Positions 8,911 to 14,837 of a stretch of 30,691 nt of DNA are shown in pieces (the first letter of the stretch is position 1; every line of letters starts with the position of its first letter). The notes below the pieces were generated by a model, which saw only the letters and a list, made by a program, of their open reading frames with translations, did no database searches and was not told the origin of the DNA. Where the stretch lies: the IMG/VR virus record IMGVR_UViG_3300045806_000047, positions 1 to 30,691 of that record, one strand, 5' to 3'. This DNA comes from a virus. The position numbers and the translations under genes were made by a program.

Positions 8911-9111
8911 ATGTTTGATTTCTTTGAACTCTATGCACAACAAAATCTTTCCTCAGTTTCTTTTAATTATAATGATTGGTATATTCAAAGAGATGGTGGT
9001 TCATTTAATCAATTAATAAGAACAAATAATATTATTGTAAATTTATCTGGTATACAAACTAATGTAGTTAATCTACCAGGGATAAATACTATCACAATTC
9101 AACTTGAATAA
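8911..9111 (+). CDS. Small unknown protein after the adhesin
   Basis: The 66-aa product begins MFDFFELYAQQNLSS and is preceded by AATAGGAGTTTTT, a clear ribosome site. It has an amphipathic start and a beta-rich end (VVNLPGINTITIQLE). No known family is recognised. It lies 15 bases after the large adhesin and before the lysis cassette. A GATAAATACTATC sequence inside the gene (9081-9093) resembles a late promoter but is too far from the next start to be counted as one. Confidence 0.55.
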   Translation: MFDFFELYAQQNLSSVSFNYNDWYIQRDGGSFNQLIRTNNIIVNLSGIQTNVVNLPGINTITIQLE

Positions 9112-9155
9112 ATAAATATTTAAAACCAATCAACTCACACAAGGATGTGTTAATT

Positions 9156-9434
9156 ATGTCTATTTTTAATCTATTATTAAATTTATCTTCAGCACTTGAA
9201 AAAGGTAAAGCATTAGAAGATGCTGAAACTTGGAAAGATAGAAAGGTGGCAATTGGAAATTTAACACTTGTCTTAGTGTTTGGATTGAATATTGCTCAAC
9301 AATTTGGTTATGACTTTGGAATAACTGAAGCAGAAGTAACCCAATTAAGTGGTGCAATAGGTGCTATTGGAGTTACTGTCTTTACTTATCTTCATCATGC
9401 TACAGATGTAACGAAAGGTTTTAAAAATAAATAA
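9156..9434 (+). CDS. Putative holin (two transmembrane segments)
   Basis: The start is taken as the ATG at 9156 (MSIFNLLL), with AAGGA ending ten bases upstream; an in-frame GTG at 9147 would leave almost no spacing. The 92-aa product has a charged helix, then two hydrophobic segments, about residues 33-52 (IGNLTLVLVFGLNIAQQFGY) and 65-84 (LSGAIGAIGVTVFTYLHHAT), and a basic tail ending KGFKNK. Size, topology and position two genes before the lysozyme fit a class II holin, which opens the inner membrane so that the endolysin reaches the wall. The stop overlaps the next start (TAATG). Confidence 0.6.
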   Translation: MSIFNLLLNLSSALEKGKALEDAETWKDRKVAIGNLTLVLVFGLNIAQQFGYDFGITEAEVTQLSGAIGAIGVTVFTYLHHATDVTKGFKNK

Positions 9435-9793
9435 TGTCAAGGATAGACGACACAATGGACCAAAACAAATGCTACGAATATGAACGTCGTCTTGGGCAGT
9501 TAGAAAGAGATTACACACACATGAACTCAACAATCATTAATCTAAAAGATGATATTAAAGAAGAGCAAACTGAAATTAAAGAAGTGATTAAAGATTTAGC
9601 AAATAGTCAGAAATTAATGGCAAACTCACAAATGCAATTAGCACTTTCAATGACTGAAATTAAAAGTGGAATAAGCACTTTAGTAAAAGCAATTCCAATT
9701 ATCTTCACAATTATTGGTGGTTTTTGGGTTTATAACACTTTCGTTCTGGATAGAACCGACCATAGTCAAACGGTACAGGTTATCAAAAAATAA
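9434..9793 (+). CDS. XhlA-like coiled-coil membrane protein, lysis cassette
   Basis: The 119-aa product consists of a long charged coiled coil (about residues 12-80, heptad-like ERRLGQLERDY and IKEEQTEIKEVIKDLANSQ), one hydrophobic segment near residues 86-106 (VKAIPIIFTIIGGFWVYNTF) and a short polar tail. This is the layout of the haemolysin XhlA family, which acts with a holin in lysis. It sits between the holin-like gene and the lysozyme and is coupled to the former by a one-base overlap. An alternative is an i-spanin, but the membrane anchor here is C-terminal, which fits XhlA better. Confidence 0.6.
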   Translation: MSRIDDTMDQNKCYEYERRLGQLERDYTHMNSTIINLKDDIKEEQTEIKEVIKDLANSQKLMANSQMQLALSMTEIKSGISTLVKAIPIIFTIIGGFWVYNTFVLDRTDHSQTVQVIKK

Positions 9794-9804
9794 AAGGATT
9801 TAAT

Positions 9805-10275
9805 ATGGATGTTAGTGAATATACCCAAGCACCTTATGAATATATACAGACTAATTTAATTGAAGATGAAGGCATCAAATATGTTGGTTATCTCGATACA
9901 CGAGGTATTACAAGTTGTGGAATTGGACATAATTGTCAAACAAATCCAACTACACCAATCATAGGTAGAAATATAAAAGTTGGAATGAAATTAAGTCATG
10001 ATGAAGTGATTAAACTTTATGACCATGATTTAAAGAATGTGCTAGCCAGACTTCAAAGTCTTCCATTCTTTAAATCTTTGACTGAAAACCAAGCAATGGT
10101 ATTAATCAGTATGACTTTCAACATGGGTTATGACGGACTTTTAAAATTTCGAGATTTCCTTGAGGCAATTGAAGCACATGATATTCAAAATGCTCAAAAA
10201 GAAATGCTTGATAGTAAATGGGCAAAACAAGTTCCCACACGATGTAAAAAACTTGTTAAATTACTGGAGTCTTAA
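9805..10275 (+). CDS. Endolysin, T4-type lysozyme (GH24)
   Basis: The 156-aa protein matches T4 lysozyme along most of its length: DEG (Glu22, the acid), a nine-residue interval to Asp31 in YLDTRG, then TSCGIGHN, the helical lobe with VLISMTFNMG, and a C-terminal SKWAKQVPTRCKKL like the T4 SRWYNQTPNRAKR. It hydrolyses peptidoglycan between MurNAc and GlcNAc. There is no signal peptide, so it depends on the holin. The catalytic Thr of the E-D-T triad, five residues before the conserved His, is Ser37 here, with Thr36 next to it. The ribosome site is AAAAGGATTTAAT, as in the baseplate genes. Confidence 0.92.
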   Translation: MDVSEYTQAPYEYIQTNLIEDEGIKYVGYLDTRGITSCGIGHNCQTNPTTPIIGRNIKVGMKLSHDEVIKLYDHDLKNVLARLQSLPFFKSLTENQAMVLISMTFNMGYDGLLKFRDFLEAIEAHDIQNAQKEMLDSKWAKQVPTRCKKLVKLLES

Positions 10276-10277
10276 AA

Positions 10278-10499
10278 ATGTTATCAAATGTAGAACAAAA
10301 CCTTTCAAACTTTGCAGAACGATTAGGAACCGATTTAAAAGGTTTAGTCCAATTCTTTGCACACTTCGCTGCTGTTGCTGCACCCGTTGCTGAAGTTGTA
10401 GAAACTGCTACAGGGAATGCTGAACTTGTACCCTTGACAAATGTTGTCAATCAAACTATTCAAACTGTGAATACAATCACAAATAAACCTCAAGCATAA
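10278..10499 (+). CDS. Small unknown protein at end of lysis cassette
   Basis: The 73-aa product follows the lysozyme by two bases and has GGAG about eight bases before its ATG. It contains an Ala/Val-rich central stretch (VQFFAHFAAVAAPVAEVV, about residues 24-41) that could be a weak membrane or amphipathic helix, then a Thr/Asn-rich tail. It is not recognised. By position it may be a lysis accessory protein. Its end overlaps by ten bases the end of the convergent gene at 10490. Confidence 0.6.
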   Translation: MLSNVEQNLSNFAERLGTDLKGLVQFFAHFAAVAAPVAEVVETATGNAELVPLTNVVNQTIQTVNTITNKPQA

Positions 10500-10840
10500 C
10501 TATTAATCAACTCGATATATTGCTTCTCCCTTGCTGTAAGTTGTTCTAACTCTTTAGCAAGGGTATCTTTTGCAATCAAATCTTCAACTTCTTTCTTACG
10601 TGTTCTTGTTGCTTCAAGCAATGCTCTAAGTTGAGCACTTTCAGAAGTATCATTCGAATAAACCTTGGCAGTTTTTGTACTTCCACCCTTCATATCTTTA
10701 GCAATATTTGAAATAGTGCCTGTCCCTACTCCAGTCGCTTTAAAAATTGTTTCATAAGTTTCTTTTGCTTCAAGTCTTCTTCTTACATCTGCTTTTTGTT
10801 CATCTGAATAAGTCGGTCTTTTTGATTTAGTTTCAGTCAT
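10490..10840 (-). CDS. Small HTH DNA-binding protein with C-terminal coiled coil
   Basis: The start is set at the ATG at 10840 (MTETKSKRPTYSDEQ), preceded on the minus strand by GGAGAACATCA. The longer open frame to 10948 has no ribosome site. The 116-aa product has a basic N-terminus and a resolvase/transposase-like helix-turn-helix at about residues 22-48 (ETYETIFKATGVGTGTISNI). The C-terminus is a charged coiled coil (about 75-110). It is divergent from the serine integrase, and a perfect palindrome lies between them. It could regulate integrase or the lysogeny switch, or act as recombination directionality factor; neither is proven. Confidence 0.65.
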   Translation of the reverse strand: MTETKSKRPTYSDEQKADVRRRLEAKETYETIFKATGVGTGTISNIAKDMKGGSTKTAKVYSNDTSESAQLRALLEATRTRKKEVEDLIAKDTLAKELEQLTAREKQYIELINSYA

Positions 10841-10945
10841 TGATGTTCTCCAATATAGTGTTATGGGGCTATTGTAGAACTCTTTTATAAGATTGCAACA
10901 TGTATTCCTGTTGTTTGTTGGCAACTTATAATCACTGACAATCAT

Positions 10946-10959
10946 CACCTAAATAGGTG
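10946..10959. promoter_or_regulatory. Palindromic operator-like site
   Basis: CACCTAAATAGGTG is a perfect six-base-arm palindrome with a two-base centre in the 222-base gap between the divergent HTH gene and the integrase. It could bind the HTH protein or an unseen repressor. Only one copy was noticed. Confidence 0.35.
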
Positions 10960-10987
10960 TCCAGGTTAGACTTTTTAAAATATAACT

Positions 10988-11034
10988 ATGACATAAGGTA
11001 TCCAAAGTTATTAGTTTATGATACTATATGTCAT
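10988..11034. other. Candidate attP: 15-base imperfect inverted repeat before the integrase
   Basis: Arms ATGACATAAGGTATC (10988-11002) and GATACTATATGTCAT (11020-11034) are complementary at 13 of 15 positions around a 17-base centre. The total length of 47 bases and the location 28 bases upstream of the integrase start match the size and place of attP sites of large serine integrases. An operator for integrase autoregulation is the main alternative. Confidence 0.45.
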
Positions 11035-11062
11035 ACCCTAACTGGTTGATATATGGTGATTT

Positions 11063-12619
11063 ATGAGCAAAGTATATAGTTATGTTCGATTTAGCACACT
11101 CGAACAAAGTAAAGGAAATTCTCTTCAACGACAAATGGAGTCATCCAGAAGTTATTGCTTGGAGAATAACTTAATTTTAGATGAAAGTCTTAATCTTATG
11201 GATTTGGGCATTAGTGCATTTAAAGGAAATAATGCAGCGACTGGCAAACTTGGTGCTTTTATTCAGGCAGTTGATGAGGGGATTGTTGAAAGTGGTTCTA
11301 CCCTCCTTGTTGAGTCATTAGACAGACTTTCAAGAACTGAAGTTTTATCCTCACTCAGTTTATTTACTTCAATACTAGATAAAGGCATAACAATTGTCAC
11401 ATTGTCTGACAAAAAGGTTTATACCAGAGAAAGTATTAGTGATATTGGAAATCTCCTGTTTAGTCTCATCATAATGAGTCGAGCACATGAAGAAAGTGCT
11501 ATGAAATCACAAAGGATTAAAGCAGCATGGGATAACAAAAAGGTTAAAGCACATGAACAAGGAATACCGCTGACAAAATGTTGTCCAGCATGGTTAGAAA
11601 TAATAGATGGAAAGTACAAAATAAAAGATGGAAGTGTAAAAGCAATTCAACGAATATTTGAAATGTATAACAAAGGATTTGGATATGGATTGATTGTAAA
11701 AGAAATGAATGAGCACTTCAGCACTTTTAATTGGTTTAGCAGAAAGGCAACTCAATGGCATCAAAGTTATGTAGTTCGAGTTTTGAACAATAAAGCAGTA
11801 ATAGGTGAATTTGAAGGTGTTCAAGGATATTATCCAAGAATTATTAGTGATGCTGATTGGTTACAATCTCAACAAATTAAAGAGTCGAAGGGTTATAAAT
11901 CAGGTGGAAAGAAAGCAGCACAAGTAAATCTATTTGCTCACATAAGCAAATGTGGTTATTGTGGTGGTTCAATGACCAGATATAATAAGAGTGGCAATAG
12001 AAATAATGGTTATTATGTAAATACTGGAGTTGTTTGTCACAATGGTAGACAAGGAATTACAGACTGTACAAGTGTTATGTGGAATATGAAAGAACTTGAA
12101 CCATTATTGCTTAGAACTTTAACTGAACTTGATATTGATAAAGTAATTGGTGTTACTGATTTAACATTAATTCACAAACTTGAGAATTCTATTCTGGAAA
12201 CCAAGCATAAAATTAAAACAAGTTCTGAAATGAAAGAGAAGTTCATGGAGGCAATTATTGTTGGAGGGAATATAGAAACTATTGTTAATAGAATAAAAGT
12301 CATAGAGGGTGAAGAGGTAGTACTTAACAATACTCTTAAAGAACTCAAGCATAATTTGAAAATAGAAACTTCTAAAAATGAAACAGCAAAGAATGCTCAA
12401 AATTCCATAAAGTTGTTGATGAATAAATTAGATGACCCAGAAGTTAGAACTTATGTGAATTCTGAAATCAAAAAGATTGTAAGTCGAATTGTACTCTTCA
12501 ATAAGATAAAGAAGTTCACTATTGAATACAAATCAAGCAAAGTTAAGATTGTCTTTAAGGGTTCAAATCGAGTTAATGAACTTCCACCAAAAAGAGATGA
12601 TGAAATAATCTGGGAATAA
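11063..12619 (+). CDS. int: Large serine recombinase (integrase)
   Basis: The 518-aa protein has the full large-serine-recombinase layout. The N-terminal resolvase domain contains YVRFST with nucleophile Ser11, and LVESLDRLSR (about residues 82-91) with the conserved arginines. A recombinase domain spans about 160-290. A zinc ribbon has Cys297, Cys300 (CGYC), Cys325 and Cys335, followed by a charged coiled coil (about 355-460) and a basic tail. It would integrate the phage genome by cutting attP and attB through a phosphoserine link. The start at 11063 has GGTGATTT just upstream. The upstream gap holds a candidate attP. Length is normal. Confidence 0.95.
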   Translation: MSKVYSYVRFSTLEQSKGNSLQRQMESSRSYCLENNLILDESLNLMDLGISAFKGNNAATGKLGAFIQAVDEGIVESGSTLLVESLDRLSRTEVLSSLSLFTSILDKGITIVTLSDKKVYTRESISDIGNLLFSLIIMSRAHEESAMKSQRIKAAWDNKKVKAHEQGIPLTKCCPAWLEIIDGKYKIKDGSVKAIQRIFEMYNKGFGYGLIVKEMNEHFSTFNWFSRKATQWHQSYVVRVLNNKAVIGEFEGVQGYYPRIISDADWLQSQQIKESKGYKSGGKKAAQVNLFAHISKCGYCGGSMTRYNKSGNRNNGYYVNTGVVCHNGRQGITDCTSVMWNMKELEPLLLRTLTELDIDKVIGVTDLTLIHKLENSILETKHKIKTSSEMKEKFMEAIIVGGNIETIVNRIKVIEGEEVVLNNTLKELKHNLKIETSKNETAKNAQNSIKLLMNKLDDPEVRTYVNSEIKKIVSRIVLFNKIKKFTIEYKSSKVKIVFKGSNRVNELPPKRDDEIIWE

Positions 12620-12622
12620 ATA
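12615..12622 (+). promoter_or_regulatory. Late-promoter-like octamer AATAAATA (weak)
   Basis: AATAAATAATTATTTC overlaps the integrase stop and lies 29 bases before the ATG at 12644. It fits the recurring spacing, but the first base differs from the T4 consensus and the sequence is very AT-rich, so chance is possible. Confidence 0.25.
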
Positions 12623-12643
12623 ATTATTTCTAATGGATTAGTT

Positions 12644-12952
12644 ATGAGTAAGACAATTTTATATGACCGTGAGTGTGAAGCACGTCACCTGTTAATCAGA
12701 GAGCGTAAACAACATAGATATACACCAGACTTTCAATGGTTCAAGGTTGTGTCTATAAGTCGTGTCTGGAGTATTGAAGATGGTAGCAACTTTATAAGCA
12801 AGTTCGCTATTCAAGGTGAAGATAAAAGCATAATCAATGTAAATCATGATAGCAACTTGTTTGGAACTGTAAAGGTTGAAGAACTTAAGTTGTATGATTT
12901 TATTTGTTTTTATGTTCTTCGAAATACCTACCCTTACTATTTTTATATTTAA
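12644..12952 (+). CDS. Unknown 102-aa protein
   Basis: The product is not recognised. It starts MSKTILYDRECEARHLLI, is basic in the first third and aromatic in the last (LYDFICFYVLRNTYPYYFYI). A central stretch (ISKFAIQGEDKSIINVNHDSN) looks like a small beta domain. A TAATGGATTAGTT context with a weak ribosome site precedes the ATG. It begins a short block of plus-strand small genes between the integrase and the antirestriction-like gene. Such blocks often hold accessory or host-takeover genes, but no function can be given. Confidence 0.5.
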   Translation: MSKTILYDRECEARHLLIRERKQHRYTPDFQWFKVVSISRVWSIEDGSNFISKFAIQGEDKSIINVNHDSNLFGTVKVEELKLYDFICFYVLRNTYPYYFYI

Positions 12953-13006
12953 TTAAAATTTATTTCACTCAAGTCGTTTACATTTACAGAGAGAGGATTA
13001 GGATAG

Positions 13007-13046
13007 CACCATGTTTAGCATTTCGCTAAACACTTACCAAATGGTG
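13007..13046 (+). promoter_or_regulatory. Hairpin around the start of the 13011 gene
   Basis: TGTTTAGC (13012-13019) and GCTAAACA (13025-13032) form a perfect 8-bp stem with a 5-base loop. CACCAT (13007-13012) and ATGGTG (13041-13046) can extend it. The stem contains the first possible ATG (13011) and lies just after the GGAT ribosome site. It could control start choice or translation. Formation in vivo is not shown. Confidence 0.5.
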
Positions 13047-13247
13047 ATTATGATGGCTGCAAAAACTACTGAAACAACAAACACTACCACTCCAGAATTT
13101 AATGCAAATGTTGTTGATTTGTTGAATGAACTAAGAGGTTTGATGCGCAACTTTGACCCTAAAAAATCAACTAATAAACAAGTCAGAAGAAGTCTGGCAA
13201 CTCTGAAAGCAGTAATTGTTGATTTAGAAGAAGAGTTGAACAAATGA
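13011..13247 (+). CDS. Small unknown protein coupled to the antirestriction-like gene
   Basis: Two starts are possible. The ATG at 13011 has GGAT six bases upstream and gives 78 aa. The ATG at 13053 (MAAKTTETTN) has GGTG six bases upstream, like the GGTGATTT of the integrase, and gives 64 aa. A hairpin covers the first start. The core is a helical pair (NVVDLLNELRGLMRNF, then NKQVRRSLATLKAVIVDLEEEL) preceded by a Thr-rich tail. It is not recognised. The stop overlaps the next start as ATGA, so the two proteins are translationally coupled and may work together. Confidence 0.6.
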   Translation: MFSISLNTYQMVIMMAAKTTETTNTTTPEFNANVVDLLNELRGLMRNFDPKKSTNKQVRRSLATLKAVIVDLEEELNK

Positions 13248-13642
13248 TTTTCAAAGTTCAAAGTTGTAAAGAAAGAGAATACTTCTGTCAAAGATACTTC
13301 TATGATTGCATCTTTGACTTGAAGATTTTTAATATTGCTGACCAAATTTTGCTTGGTTATAATGGAGGCAATTGGACTTATAAACTTTCTGACAATACTC
13401 CATTCTTTATGCTTGAGAGTATTACTGAAAAACAAACTCTTCGCAATCCTCATTCAGGTGAAGAATTTGAAATGAATGAAAATCTTGCTGGAATGATTAT
13501 CACATTTTATGCTTTGGCATTAGTTGTTGAAAAGACAAGAAATGAAAAATTGATTTTTGATTATGAAAATCTAAAAGATGTGATTTACAATTATGCTGAA
13601 GAAATCGGTGAAGTCAAACAAGCATTTGGAATGATTGATTAA
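13244..13642 (+). CDS. Putative antirestriction protein, ArdB/KlcA-like
   Basis: The 132-aa protein resembles the ArdB/KlcA family in order and spacing of blocks. A YNGGNWTYKLSDNTPFFML block is at about residues 39-57 (family: YNGGYWEF, then a FYM-type strand). EMNENLAGMIITFYALAL follows at about 76-93 (family: an acidic turn then AxGxxxxxxAL). The C-terminus is a helix with YNYAEEIGEVKQAFGMID (family: AxxHPExxxIFxxID). Family members inhibit type I restriction enzymes in vivo without mimicking DNA. This copy is close to usual length (about 140). It is coupled to the preceding small gene. The assignment rests on motif memory only, so it is probable, not certain. Confidence 0.68.
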   Translation: MIFKVQSCKEREYFCQRYFYDCIFDLKIFNIADQILLGYNGGNWTYKLSDNTPFFMLESITEKQTLRNPHSGEEFEMNENLAGMIITFYALALVVEKTRNEKLIFDYENLKDVIYNYAEEIGEVKQAFGMID

Positions 13643-13709
13643 CAAGTAGTTCATAATAATAAGGTGCAGCGAGAGTTCGGCATCAAAACAAAGAAACTCT
13701 AACCATTCA

Positions 13710-13740
13710 AAAGGGAGACTAAAAATCTCCCTTTCTTTTT
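13710..13740. terminator. Rho-independent terminator between convergent operons
   Basis: AAAGGGAGA (13710-13718) and TCTCCCTTT (13726-13734) form a perfect 9-bp stem with a 7-base loop, followed on the plus strand by CTTTTT. It ends the plus-strand operon of the antirestriction-like gene. Read in the minus direction the stem is followed by only a short U stretch, so it may also slow the opposing operon that stops at 13752. Confidence 0.85.
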
Positions 13741-13751
13741 GCCTGTCACTT

Positions 13752-13922
13752 TCAGTAAACGAATTCCAGACATTTGATAGTTACTCCATCACAACTTAAA
13801 TCAAACCACAGGTAAAGTACCTGTGTGTCTGGTATATTGATTTGACCAGTTTGTTCGAATGTCTGGATTTCTGAACAAGCATTAAGCATCAGAACCAATA
13901 AAATAATCCATAGTGAACGCAT
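13752..13922 (-). CDS. Small lipoprotein (56 aa)
   Basis: Reading from the ATG at 13922, the product begins MRSLWIILLVLMLNACSE, a signal peptide with lipobox LNAC and lipid-carrying Cys16, followed by a short polar domain with two more cysteines and an end at FVY. GGGAAG lies about six bases before the ATG. It overlaps the end of the upstream 92-aa gene by 41 bases in another frame, as phage spanin and lipoprotein genes often do. An outer-membrane lipoprotein or superinfection-exclusion role is possible; neither is shown. The signal and ribosome site make it more than a chance frame. Confidence 0.68.
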   Translation of the reverse strand: MRSLWIILLVLMLNACSEIQTFEQTGQINIPDTQVLYLWFDLSCDGVTIKCLEFVY

Positions 13923-14160
13923 TAAACTTCCCTGTAAAATAAGTTCTCATTGTTTCATCGTGAAACTGAGCAAAATCTCTGTATTGTTGTGTACAAAGGA
14001 AATCATAAGTGTCTTGGTCTTCATCAGTTATATATGATTGAAGAATAGGGTTATGAACTCCTTCGTAAATCCATACTTCTCTTTCTGGGTCAAAATCTTC
14101 AGCAAGAATTGCATTAAGTTTATTTCTCGCTTGTTCCATAATGTAAAGTTCTGCTTGCAT
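13882..14160 (-). CDS. Unknown acidic 92-aa protein
   Basis: The product begins MQAELYIMEQARNKLNAIL and is acidic and aromatic, with a DEDQDTYDFLCTQQYRDFAQFHDE middle section. It is not recognised. Its start overlaps by one base the stop of the 37-aa membrane protein upstream (TAATG). AGGG lies about nine bases before the ATG, within that upstream gene. Its end overlaps the lipoprotein gene. The three genes therefore form a tightly packed unit on the minus strand. Confidence 0.6.
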   Translation of the reverse strand: MQAELYIMEQARNKLNAILAEDFDPEREVWIYEGVHNPILQSYITDEDQDTYDFLCTQQYRDFAQFHDETMRTYFTGKFNAFTMDYFIGSDA

Positions 14161-14273
14161 TATTTAACCCTCCATAAATCATTGACGACTTTAACATTTT
14201 TGATTTTAAACCATTGCACCACAACCCATGTTAAGGCAATTGTCCAAAATAGAATTTCGATATAGTTTGTCAT
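14160..14273 (-). CDS. Tiny single-span membrane protein (37 aa)
   Basis: The frame from the ATG at 14273 reads MTNYIEILFWTIALTWVVVQW followed in the same frame by a basic tail (FKIKNVKVVNDLWRVK). The N-terminal two-thirds form one transmembrane helix. AAGGAG lies seven bases upstream. Its stop shares a base with the next start. A late-promoter-like octamer lies 39 bases upstream. Its size and form recall small phage membrane proteins that modulate host membranes, but no function is known. Confidence 0.62.
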   Translation of the reverse strand: MTNYIEILFWTIALTWVVVQWFKIKNVKVVNDLWRVK

Positions 14274-14325
14274 TTTAGTTTCTCCTTTATTATTGTTATG
14301 TAATTATTTATACAAGAAACTAAAA
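14273..14325 (-). promoter_or_regulatory. Inverted repeat spanning octamer and ribosome site
   Basis: TTTTAGTTTC (14273-14282) and GAAACTAAAA (14316-14325) are perfect ten-base inverted repeats. On the minus strand the proximal arm begins inside GGAG and reaches the A of the start codon, and the distal arm lies upstream of the TATAAATA at 14305-14312. A read-through transcript could hide the ribosome site; one starting at the octamer would lack the distal arm. Confidence 0.5.
14305..14312 (-). promoter_or_regulatory. Late-promoter-like octamer TATAAATA (minus)
   Basis: On the minus strand TATAAATAATTACAT lies 39 bases before the ATG at 14273, the same distance as the octamer before the thymidylate synthase-like gene. 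It is an exact match to the T4 late octamer. Confidence 0.42.
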
Positions 14326-14335
14326 TTTTCACTTT

Positions 14336-14485
14336 TCACTCAATAGTATCTGAATTAAAAAGTTCAATACCTTGAGATTTCTGCTTCGCTATACGCTCTT
14401 TCAATGCATCAAGAACTGGTGTTTTTGATTTTTGACTTTTTGATGCAAGTTCTTTGATTAATTCTTTTCGTTTTCCTTTACTCAT
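14336..14485 (-). CDS. Small basic protein (49 aa)
   Basis: The frame from the ATG at 14485 begins MSKGKRKELIKELASKSQKS and ends ELFNSDTIE. It is lysine-rich and helical, so nucleic-acid binding or partner binding is possible. AAGGAG lies nine bases upstream, a good site. The upstream small gene ends 18 bases before. It is not recognised. Coding is supported by the ribosome site and the clean 49-codon frame. Confidence 0.55.
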   Translation of the reverse strand: MSKGKRKELIKELASKSQKSKTPVLDALKERIAKQKSQGIELFNSDTIE

Positions 14486-14503
14486 TTTTAATACTCCTTA
14501 TTT

Positions 14504-14656
14504 TTATATTGTATCTATACCTAAACTGTCAAACCATTTATCATGTCCAGGATGTCTTATATGGAATATCACTGAATGTACATTTGATTTTCTTGGCTTA
14601 ATTCTTTGAACTTTAAACCAACACATTCTGTCTCTAAAAATTCTTCTGGGTCTCAT
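14504..14656 (-). CDS. Small basic protein (50 aa)
   Basis: The frame from the ATG at 14656 begins MRPRRIFRDRMCWFKVQRIK and ends FDSLGIDTI, with a well-formed IRHPGHDKWFD segment. It overlaps the 3' end of the 61-aa gene by 23 bases. The ribosome site is weak (AAAGAAATGG), so translation probably depends on coupling. It is not recognised. The motif-like HPGHDKW and position in a packed operon support coding. Confidence 0.42.
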   Translation of the reverse strand: MRPRRIFRDRMCWFKVQRIKPRKSNVHSVIFHIRHPGHDKWFDSLGIDTI

Positions 14657-14819
14657 TCCATTTCTTTCTGTAATTTGTAGTCATTAATTTTCCATCTCTT
14701 TCACCCTTGTAAGCATCAAAAGCCTCACATGCTTTAATGGCAGAATTTTGGTCCAGATACTTTTCAAATTCTGACCTTGCTTTCTTGAACTCATTAAATA
14801 ATTGTTCAACTCTATACAT
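14634..14819 (-). CDS. Small helical protein (61 aa)
   Basis: The product begins MYRVEQLFNEFKKARSEFEK and is charged and helical throughout, with one cysteine. CTAAGGAGTAATAACA before the ATG gives a strong ribosome site. The gene lies 18 bases after the thymidylate synthase-like gene on the minus strand. It is not recognised. Confidence 0.58.
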   Translation of the reverse strand: MYRVEQLFNEFKKARSEFEKYLDQNSAIKACEAFDAYKGERDGKLMTTNYRKKWNETQKNF

Positions 14820-14837
14820 GTTATTACTCCTTAGTTA

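Noticed and set aside
9081-9093. GATAAATACTATC inside the 66-aa gene
   Set aside because: A close match to the extended T4 late consensus, but within coding sequence and 75 bases from the next start.
10841-10948. N-terminal extension of the HTH gene on the minus strand
   Set aside because: No ribosome site before the upstream ATG, and the 36 extra residues would cover the promoter gap; the ATG at 10840 has GGAG at good spacing.
13034-13453. 139-codon frame on the minus strand
   Set aside because: It is the shadow of two coupled plus-strand genes, one with recognisable family motifs, and has no ribosome site.
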